A stretch of DNA of 64,000 nt from Phallusia mammillata (Eukaryota; Chordata; Ascidiacea; Phlebobranchia; Ascidiidae): positions 1 through 64,000 of the forward strand of contig QLIY01000634.1 in assembly GCA_003260075.1 (NCBI GenBank), in the 5' to 3' direction. Position numbers and translations under genes: made by a program. Position 1 is the first letter of the stretch. Every line of letters begins with the position of its first letter. Under the pieces are notes generated by a model, which was given only the letters and a program-made list of their open reading frames with translations, ran no database searches and was not told the origin of the DNA. This document shows, one piece after another, positions 11,410 through 22,800 of this stretch.

Positions 11410-14400
11410 TCAGTCGGGAAAACGCTGACAAGCCTTCTTCCATCTACACGCCGTACACCACATGTCCCGGTTCTCCATACCGTATACCTTACGGCATTTC
11501 TTACCATCCCCACGAACTTTCCTAAAAAATGAAAAAACGCTGAATTTAACTAAAGTTGTAAAATGCTTGACACAATTTGTTGTGAATCAATCAACAAAGT
11601 ATGAAATTTCTACGTGGTGTACTTTAGTACGTATAGCTGTTATTAAATATCACGTTTTGCGGGCCTGTGGATAAACAGATGTGTCATCATGGGTTAAACT
11701 TTAGGAGCAACTTTGGATAACGAGGTATCATATGTGTAAATTTGAATAAGTTTTAAGCGCTCTTTGTTACCCCATCCCAACGTTAAACAATCCAGTGTTA
11801 AATTAAAAAAAAGAAATATGACGTATAAATACATCTTGTGTGTGGCTATAAAGCTACGACTTGATTTATTATTATGATAAGTTTCAGCATATGAGTATGA
11901 CATTATCAGTGATTAAATTTACTAACCTTCCCAAAGGCACGGACTTGGGCGATATGGGAAAAGGAAGTTTAGGTGATCCTTGTCGCAGCTGGGTGTGATG
12001 GTGGATCACTGGAGTTTTCGGGGAGTACTAAAAACAGGACAAAAACATTAGCTCTGGTTTTCAAGCACCGTATCTTGCACGCTTGCTTCAATAAACGTAT
12101 GCGTTTTGTGTTAACGTAAACGTACATTTGAGCAATGGTGGCTTAAACTCTCCATTTTTAGGTACGCCAGGGTTGGGTAACTGCAAAAACGCGTGACAAC
12201 GTTGGCACACACCAAAAATATTGACAGGCGAAGCCATTACCACTAAGACAAAAAAGCAAAATGGTACGCAGAGCTTAAAAGGTTACCACCCCCCCCCCCA
12301 ATAAACGTATGCGTTTTGTGTTAACGTAAACGTACATTTGAGCAATAGTGGCTTAAACTCTCCATTTTTAGGTACGCCAGGGTTGGGCAACTGCAAAAAC
12401 GCGTGACAAAGTTGGCACACACCAAATATATTGACATGCGAGGCATGACAAAAAAAGCAAAACGTTACGCAGCGCTTAAAAAGGTTACCGAACCCCAACA
12501 TACTTAAATGTATTGTAGTTGTATCTAAGCAACATGCAGCACTGATTAAACGGTAAATCTATTCATAAAAGAGTTATGTTGTAAAAATCACTTACTGTTG
12601 CACCGGAATTGTGCCAGGAAAAAGCTTTCGTTCCAGGGATTGTGATAGGCTGGGCAGAGATGGGCGATTGGTAGGCATGGTCACGTAAAATGGCAAAGGC
12701 TGGCACCGCTATTGGGGCAGTGGGAATGCTGTGTGGCTGTTGACTCGAAGCAGGAGGCGGTGCCGGTGACGTTGAAGTCAAAGGCGATCGTACATTCTAC
12801 AGTGAATGTTTTTTTAATGTATCTTTTGAGGCGCAGTATATGATATACGCGTTAAGATTTAAAGAGATGATTTGAATGCGTGAAATACAACACGACAGCC
12901 GCTGTTTAGTTAGCTAACTTCCCAGGGTGGGTAGTAACGTACATGGAACAAGCCCTTTGATAACATTTGACATTTTTACGTTTTTCTACTTTTGCAAAAG
13001 TTAGCTTTGAACGTATTTATGTCCTTGTGTAAATCATGCACTTTTAAAACAATAGCGCTAATTTCAATTTTTTTCCAAACTTTTTTACACTTTTTAAAAA
13101 TACAGTAATCATAATCAACAGTGTTTGCATTTTGAGAACAAGATCCAGAGGTAATTTTTACAGAATTCAAGCTTACCCGTGCTCTGTGGGTGGGTGAAAA
13201 TGAGAGACTTGAAACCGGAATGGGGGACCCAGGGAAAGGCAAGTACCCAGTAGGGGCTGATCCATAGTTATGAGTTGAGGGGCTGCTACCTCCTGCTGGC
13301 GAGGGGACTGAAGAGTCATCCTGAAAAGTAGATTAATGACTTGTAAGAAGCCGCTAAGAGTCCATATTAAAAAAGTAGAAAGGTTAATCTTATCAGTTGA
13401 TGAAACCGATGCAAAGATTTGCCTTGTTATTTAGGATACATTAGAAAAATCAGATCAGAACGCCATTACTATTAAGTAGTGATGGGACGATACCAGGTTT
13501 TGAAGCGAGTACCGATACCGATACCGAGTACCACATGTATATACCTTCGATACCTTCGATACCGAGTACCGAGTACTTAAGTACAGTGTTGTACTTAGTT
13601 GTATATCACTGGCTATATTTGCCATGGCCCCCCCCCCCTGCACACACACATGCAGAAAAATGTAATCTCCATACGATATCGAAACAACATACGTAACCTG
13701 GCCGAACTTTTTACGATTTTGGGCTGTCCGAAGCAAATATTGGCATAAAGTTGCCCGTATTCTTATGGTGTAAACCGACCTTCGGTATTCGCAGGTTGGT
13801 ATCGAAAATAGAGACAAAATATTTCGATACCGAGTACGAGTATCGATACCACTGAAATCGTTCGATACCATCGATACCGAGTACCGGGTACCCGTCCCAT
13901 CGCTACTATTAAGTCTCAACACCCTCCTAATGATATAATGTCATTTTGTTATTGTGGGATATTGTAACGTATATAGGAATGGGTCAAAACCGCAAATGTT
14001 CTGTATGGTCGAACACCGAGCATCTCACCACACAAATTTCCAGTTCTACGCTAGTTTTGTAGTTTTCAAAGATCCCTTACGTCACCATCAAAGATCCCTT
14101 ACGTCACCATTTTTTGTTCTTGGATGCCCTTTCGAACACAAGTTCCGTATGCAAGCAGGGCATAAATATGCAAATTTATTCTAAGTATGTGCAACTGCTT
14201 AGTCGTGCACGGAGCACCAAAAACAGCGATGCTCGGTACCGGGTACTCGGGTTCTGGCTCGGCTCGGCTCGGCCCACTCCTAATACGTTATATATACTGT
14301 ACAACCATTATTACCTTATGGTAGGGAACGGCTCGATGCAAATGGCGATGAAGTTTGGTGTCCATATACCCAGGCGCTGAACTACCTCCAGATGGGTCAG

Positions 14401-17400
14401 GGGAAAATGTTTGCTGCCTTGGAGGCGCGGTGGTAATTTGTACCGGCAGACTACTGGCATATTGAGCGGGTATCGGAAAGTAGTAGGGAAATGGTAGGCC
14501 CTGGTGAATGGCAATGGGGATGGTTACTGGAATAGGAATGGTGTTTTTGGATTGCTCCGGTTTTGCAGCCACCTCTTCCTCCATGGGAGCATCTGTGGAA
14601 CTTGAATGATTGTCTTCAGCCTCTTCTTTGATAGTAGTGTGCTCCATATGAAACTTATGCGTGGAGAGATCTTGAGGCTCATCAGAAATCTCGTCACTTT
14701 GCTCAGACGTCTTGGCCTTGGTTGGAGTGGTCCGTTCCATTAAAATCATGCCAGGATCAGAGTCAATGAGGTCTTCTGGAGAGGAAGGCTGTGGTGTCAT
14801 ATAACTGTCGGTAGGGGCTTCTTCTTTGATTGTTGGACTGTTCTTGTTCATCGACATGGAGGGTTTGCTGACAGCTGGATGTCTGGAGGGAGATGGTTGT
14901 GCCTCGTTGCTCCAACTTCCAACCCCGCTGCTGCCAAAACTTTGGGGGCTTGAATCTAAATTACAAAACATGAGTTTAAATATTGTTTAAACGGATGATA
15001 CGCCCTATTTCTGTACAACTCGGTAGGAACCCCTGCCCCATACGTAAATACAGCGTTATGCAACGGAATATGGTTAATGATTACCTTTAGCAACTAATGG
15101 TTGGTTGTGAAATACGGGACTGCAGGATAAATTGCTGAGAACCATGGCTGCCATGAGTTCAGTCATCGTTGGCTCTTCCGATGTCTTGCGAATTCGACTA
15201 AAAAAAAGTGAAATATACGTTATGAGTAAAACTGTTTTATGTTATTTCAAAGCAATGTTGTATATTCCTTGATCAGAAGTTTGTATAAATGATGTGCCTA
15301 TAAGAAAACTCTACTGCAATTGAAAAAAACAAAAAATACAGTAAATCTTGGTTCAACCGGATTATTGCCTAATTCAGACAAAACTTGAGTTACAATTGAC
15401 TTATTGTAATGTGGTAAGGCTTTCACTAATCGACATCGGTTAATCCGAGTCTTCGTCTAATCCGGACAAAATTATTGGTCCTAACGGGTCCGGATTAACC
15501 GAGCTTTATTGTGCGTTTAGGGCAGTCACAATATATGGATCAGCAAAGTTAATAAATAGAAAAAAAGGGGGCACACATACAGTGCAGGAATCTAATTGTC
15601 AATTGCTAACGAAATATGACAATGGTGTATCCAAATATTATGTAGGTGAATAGTTAAATCACGTACACAGTTCAGACGTCAGCAAATCAAACAGCTTTTT
15701 TAGAACTTGCGTGACAAGTTCGGCAAATCAACGCAAAGTGTCTGAATCAGTGGGTATAATTTCATGCCAGTCAAATATGTACAAATTCAAATCGCCATCC
15801 CGTGCAAGGCCACATGGCGTAAACAACAATTTTCAGCGAGTATCGTCCAAGGTGCGTTCCACCTGCCCACAAAATGAGCAAAGGACCACTGCCTTGACGT
15901 CATACACGCCTACATAATACGTTTCGTTTATTTGTGTGGCGGTTTTACCCAGATCCGGCTCGGTTAGGGGCATTTTCCCGGAAACCCGATGTTTTTTTAG
16001 GCGAGTTATGAGTTGGTTGACCGACATGTCAACTTGGTGCTGTAGCATGCGTGGGATGTGTGAAAAGTCATAACAAACGAGATTTCGCAATCCTGTAAAA
16101 CGCGCGATTGGCACGGAATAATTTTGTTTGGCCACCATACGTTGAATTTAAATTTTTCGTATCTTACCTACGTATCTTGTAAACGACATTTAAAACAGCC
16201 TAATGGCCTTGATATAGTAGAATTTTTTTGACAAGAGAAGGAAGTAATATAAGTTATAATGCCAAAGTGGTAACGTTTTCAAACCGAACGTTGTATTTTC
16301 ATTTACCAAAAAAACAGCCCACGTAATTGGTCTTTTGCCAAAAAGGAGCTAATAAACCACACTTTATTTGGATAAATGTCCACTCAACAACCCTACTCTT
16401 TTACCACATTTACATACACTGAGCCGTAACTCTTTTACCACATTTTACATACACTGAGCCGTATTTCTTTGGGGTATAACTTTTCATTGAATCCTAATCT
16501 ATAGGCTGTAAGAACGTGAGCCCCCCCCCCGCCAAAAAGGAGCTAATAAACCACACTTTATTTGGATAAATGTCCACTTAACAACCGTACTTCGTACTTT
16601 TGTTTCAGAGCTAAACTAGAAGGATGGCTTTTACCACATTTTACACGCACTGAATCGTATTTATTTGGGATATTACAATTCATTGAATCCAAACCTATAA
16701 GAACGCGACTGTTTTTACAGGCAAAAACACATGGGTTCCAAACCATGTCGCGCTGTTAGCAGGAGCTGTTACGACAAACACAAGTCAGGAACGCCGATTC
16801 AGCCAATTTACAATTGTAGGATGAAGTACGATAAGAAGGCCAAATATCAAACAATGCATCACTATGCTAACAGTTACGTTGTATCACTTGACCCCAAACT
16901 TGCACACATACAGCAACGTTTGCGTGCGGCGCAAGTATTATCTTATGCAATATGTTTATTTACTGCTATAAATATCAGGCAGCTGCTACTACGAGCTACG
17001 GAATGTTATGATCAACACGCGATGAAAATGTGGACGAGCAAAAATAGACGCCAATTTGTGGCAACGGCCAAATAAATAGCGATTCATTGACGCATGCAAC
17101 AGTCCACGATAGTAAATGCACTAGAAATAGCATGCGAGGTCCAGTTTGCGTCAAAACAACTGCAGAAAATTAAAATGGGTAAACCTAAAATTGCTCACTG
17201 TGCCCTAATTTTGATGCAAAGTGTCAATTTCAGTTGTACAGTGCCCCCATGAACTACAATATACATATCCTATGCCTCATTACATTTTGTTCGCACATTT
17301 TTCAGATCATTGGAAGCGTCTTACGTCAAATGAACCAAATTATCGTACACTTTTATACAAGGCAATGATTGAAGACTGAAATTGAGTTTTAAAGTCAAAT

Positions 17401-18873
17401 CTAGATTTTTTTCAAATTCAGGGTTTTTTATCCTAAAATTGTAATACATGTCTTAAATGGGTGGGCTACGAAAAATACCCATAAACGATTTTGCCACAAG
17501 CGTTCGTTTAATAGAAAAAGGCAGTCTTACACACAATGAAAGTGATTTCGTATGTTTCGACCGGCAAACGGCAAAAATCAACAACCCATAAACGTAAATA
17601 TCAAAGCCGGTTTTTATCTGTTGAAGATGACGCGATTGTAAGATAGTGACGTCAAGTGATCACAAAAGATCTTCAAATCACGATATTATCGGGAGAAATG
17701 ACAGCGCGTCAAAAACAGGTCTAGGCGGTTGCAGTCAGGTGTGGAACACTGATGTCTGCAATTTATATGTGTTTTTTATCACAAACAAATATCGTATTTG
17801 ATACCGTTCGTTTATTACTAATATTTTTTAGGCGAAGAGAAATTAGAGAAGTAAACATTGACCTACAAATGTCCAAAACTGACACTATATTACTGCTAAA
17901 GCAGAAGCGCTTTTGACAAAATCTGCAAAATAAATCGTTTAAACACAGTTTTTAAAACCGTTATTTAAAAGCGTATTATTCTGGGAGTGGCACGAAATTT
18001 ATACCGATGCGTCACTGTTTTGATTGTGCGTGTGTGTCGTGTGATAAGATAGAAACGCAACTAAGGAACAAAACAAGAATGAACTGAAACTCAGGGTGTT
18101 TCGTCGTGTTGCGAAACTCATCAATACTGGTGCCGTGAACTGAGATGAGACCACCACCAGTCACGCAAACTTTTGTAATGTACAGGTCATTTGCATACTA
18201 GTCGGTGTTGCTATGCCAACACTTACGCGCCGGCGCAATTCTGTATGTGGTGGCACATTTTTGTCCAATGAGGCGGAAAGTTGAAAATACACTGGTTAAT
18301 AATTTAACAACGCAAGGGTATTTAGTGTTATTAAGGTTCCTTGAATTAGGCGTTTTTCATTGACATTTTAGTTGTAATGAGACTGGTTTACTTACTTCAC
18401 CACCAAATTGCAATGCTGCCATATTATTTAAGTTTTAATCCAACTCTGCTGCCTTGCAAACATTTCTAAACCTCACACAAGCAAGACGTATTTTTGTAGG
18501 TAGTTTTAAGTGCTAAAAGGTCATCTTAAAAACATCGATTGGTTTAGAGCGACTTTTGAATGATAAAGTTTCTTTTTGGACAATTTCAATGTTTAACCCG
18601 CATAAGAGTCTTGTCATCACTTCCGTCAATTTTTACTGTCTGGGTATATAGCTTTTTTTTAAAAAAAGTAAGCAGTGGTCTGAACAAAGGTTGATATATA
18701 TATGGTGATAGTGTTATCATTATCAATCTCCATTAAAAAACTTAAAAAAACAAAAAACATTTTAAAGGCCTTTACACTACCAACAACATACAGGTGGAGA
18801 ACCGGTGGTTTCACAGCACTGCTTTCACGCGAGGGAGTGAAAAAGAACAGCCATCGTGACGTCACATCTCGGT

Positions 18874-18957
<84 letters not shown>

Positions 18958-19787
18958 CGTGTGTGCGACTGTGGGCGTACAGCGATCACGTGATCGGTGG
19001 ATGTCGACAGCGGCGGGTCGAAAAGCACGTGACCGTGTTGTGACGTGCAAGGCAAAACACAGCGGCGTGACTGTGCATATTCTGAGCGGTGTGCCCCGGG
19101 TTTGGGGTGGAAAACAAAGAACTTTTTGGGGTTTTTGGGGGGAGAGTTCAAAGATGGGGAAAAAAGGACATAATTTTCAATACGGTTTCGTGTTTTTTTT
19201 CTAACTTCACGACGTTAAATCTCTAACAATGCTAAAAATGTTGATGTTTTCTAATACCCTTCAAAGAATATACACCGGTCTTAACTAGTGTGACTATCGT
19301 ACAGTGTTAACTTTCATAGTGGTGATATAATTTTACCCAGACAAAAACTTGTACGCATCATTTATCGCATGGATATTATCATAATTGTAAACTATAAACT
19401 GCCTGCTATTTTTCAAAAATGTTGAATATTCGCAAAACCTGTTTTCAAAAGCACACACAAAAAAACGAATACAGTACTACCTAAATCTTAAAGCAAAATA
19501 CACGCTGTATTCAGGCATTAGTTGTAACCAATATAGTGCTTTATGTACCTTTTCCAGTTAAACAACATTATCACTGCTTTAAAGCCTAGGTCCTTTGTTG
19601 GTAAACAACCTTGACACGTCGGTTCCCTATACACCGGGCCAGATTTTATTGATCCAGAGCGATTGCAATGTATTGCGTCATGATCGGGGCGCCATCTCCG
19701 GCCATGTTGTCTCTTCTGTGTCATGCGCAGCGTGCACGCACACACACGCAAAGCCGAGTTCGAGGAAGGTTGCGCTATTAGCCCGGC

Positions 19788-19865
<78 letters not shown>

Positions 19866-22800
19866 TGGAGGCGGTACCGGTATTGTTCGTTTTCGCGTGG
19901 GACAATTTGAAACGAGCTTACCTCGTCAAAGGCAGGTATGCTTTTTCTCATTTTTTAAATCGAATTTCCAAAAAAATTGTAATTTTTATTGATTTTAGTC
20001 GACATAATTTTTTTCCGGGTATTGCCTATGTTTAATTGCATTTTCAGATTATGAAAAAAAAGCAATCTGCTTAAAAAAACCAAAGGAAAATATCCCCAGC
20101 ACACATATGAAATGCAATTTAGACTCTTGAATTTGAACTGGAAAAAACCTGACGGTTTAAACGGCGTTAGAATTGAATTACACTTCCATTGACCTTATGT
20201 TGCTACCTCAGTTCATGAATGTCCAAAAATGCAATCCGTCATAGTTCAATGACGTCAGAAGCACTAAATAGCGATTTTGGGCGTTGCGTCATAAAGAGTT
20301 CCCCGACTTGGACACTTTAGCCCACACATCGTGATGGCATTGTTAAAATAAAAATTTAAACGCTTTCATTTCAGTTTCGATTCCGTTTGAAATAGTTCTT
20401 TAAAACTAATCAATACGTCACCCCAATATGGAAACCTCGTGACACCCGTATGACGTAATAGCTGTCCATACGCCATAAACGAAAGCGGAACCTTGGCGAA
20501 GCATAGAACTAAAGGTGGTGCACCAAAATTTACTAAAGCAGGCAAACACCAATGGGACTTTCCTCGAAAAATCGGCAAGGGGTTTAAGAGGCATCGATTT
20601 TCTAAAACTTCCCGCTTGGGATATAAAAACTGTTTGTATTGCGACATTTGGAAAAAGATTTGGGTCGCAACATTTTTTCAAACATGTCTGAGAAGCAAAT
20701 GTATTTTTTAATGTTGTGTTGCATTCGCAGAAAGGGATACTGCCTTTTGCGGAAATTTGGCCTAAATTTTAATTTCCATATGTCAGCTTTTGAACGATTT
20801 TTTACATGATTTAAATTTACCATTTTTAATCTGATCTAAAGACATATAAACTTCAAGATCTCTTTTTGGACAGTTTGAAAAAAATCTCTTTTTGTAGACT
20901 ACATAAAACGATGTGTATAAAATAAAAATACAATCTCTATTAGTTCGCATTAAGTAGAAAACGTTAAAGAAACACCACGACCAAACTAGTTTGCGCCAAA
21001 CGAATTGTCACCTCAGCAAAACACCAAGCTAAATATAGCCGGTGCGCAGTTCTGTTGCGTGACTGATACCTAGGCATCACAGCGCTTGCGCAACTGTGCA
21101 CATTGTGACGTCATGGCCACCAATTTCGACGTGACAAAGGCAAGGAGGCGTGCCTGGCAGTGACCGTGTGTCTGCTGGTCAGTTGGAAATCATGGCGTGG
21201 CACCACCCTAACCTATCAGGTGATAACTACACGGCTGTGTTGTATGTTTGCCAAAACGTGTGCTGCCTTGGTCTGGAAAAGTTTTTCACATGTTTGACAA
21301 ATGTTAAAATGTCAATCAATGTTTAAATGGACAAATTTATGGTTGAAATTTATCACCCTTAACAACTAATGTCTTATGGCACCAACCAATGACTATTGAC
21401 TATACTAGCACAAAATTTTAAATTGGTATTTTAGGACAATTTGCCAAATTTAGAACTATTAATTTTCAGGCTTTAAGTTAAGGTATGTTGCCAAAAAATA
21501 GTTTTTGCTGAGGTTAATTTAAAGTTGACCATCCAAAGCCAACAAAAAGGCTTACTGAGTTCCTAGCAGTGCAATGTCATTTTGCGCCCCAGCATTGAGG
21601 CGAGTTTAAAAGGATTGGTTGATACAAAGGACTCCTGTTTCCACATATACTAGGCAGGAGGCAAAAACCTTTTTCTGCGGGCATATAGGGCGTGTCAGAG
21701 GCGGGTAAAACAGTTCAAAGTTCAATCTGTATTAAATCTGTAAGTGTCAGCATATACTACATACCTAAAAAATTCTTGACCTAATTTACTGAAAACTTTT
21801 TTGCTGAGACCAACTTTGACCCTCCAAAGCCAGCAAAATTTCCTCTTAATTCCCAGCAACGCAATGTGATTTTAACCCTACTACTGCTAAATGTGAAATT
21901 TACTGCAAATGAATATTTATTTACTGTACTACTAACAGCTCTTATGAAGTATTTTGGTGTTTACATAACTTTAGAATCGAATTTCCTATGTAAAAAACTT
22001 TAAATATCAAAGTAGGGCAATGATCAAAAATTGCTGTCAAGTGATACTTCAGTTATCTATGCATTGTTAGACAGACATTGCTGAATGATTAAACAAGACT
22101 TACTTTGTCTTTGGGACTTCAATGCTTGCCGAAACCTGTCTTGCTTTGCATGGACTTCCCTCCTCTGCCATTTTTCTGTAATCCATCGGACTGCTCTGCT
22201 GAAGTCGTTGGCTTCTCCTTTAATACACAAGTGCTAATTGTTACTCAAACTTGTTGAAGGGTTGCAAATTGATCACTTAATTTGTATGTCAAAATAAGTG
22301 CCGATAGAAATACAGAGAATACTTCTATAAAGTTTTGAGATTCTAAGCATGTTTACAAACTAAAAAAAAAAGATTTAATCACATTCTGTTTTGTTAAATG
22401 TAGTTTAGCATGTAAAAAAGTTATATGGAAAAGTTTACCCAGACCATATCAAGTTAACTCATAAAATCCCCTCTATAAATTTCATATTATTTTTGCTGTA
22501 AAAGTGAAGCATAAAAAGTTCAACCGGTATCAAGGCAAAATCAGTAACTTACCTTCGATCCAAAAGTCGAATTTCACTTGGATTTCTCGATATGAGAAGT
22601 TTTTGGTTGGTGTCTCCAGGTATACTCAACAGTACTTCTTCTTCTTTGTAGCTTTGAATGTAGCCGGAAACTTCTCGGCCGTTATGAGTTGTGTACACCT
22701 GTTAGTGAAAAAAACTCAGTTTAGGTGAAAAGCACTTTTTGAGACTTTTACTACAATTTTTTACTATGAACAAATTTCATTTTATAAGGCACCTAAAATT

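Larger units (their letters stand above)
15198..22103. other. Large intron 4 of the ZNF704-like gene
   Basis: A 6.9-kb intron, far longer than its neighbours. It holds an unexplained 101-codon minus-strand ORF (15833-16138), a C-run duplication at 16521-16530 and two C homopolymers of 79 and 76 nt. The 16731-17075 plus-strand ORF resembles nothing I know. Between 17.1 and 18.6 kb and between 20.0 and 22.1 kb I see only AT-rich sequence. Confidence 0.5.

Noticed and set aside
14311-14514. Second frame of the big ZNF704-like exon ([13 protein letters not shown])
   Set aside because: Shadow of the in-phase frame that carries the SP-rich region and PQDLS.
16731-17075. 114-codon plus-strand [14 protein letters not shown]
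   Set aside because: Antisense within the large intron of the ZNF704-like gene, next to a C-run duplication. The composition looks random and no family is recognised.
18702-19151. ORFs encoding long proline or glycine runs across the C homopolymers
   Set aside because: They are only translations of the C-run in several frames, with no conserved flanking protein.
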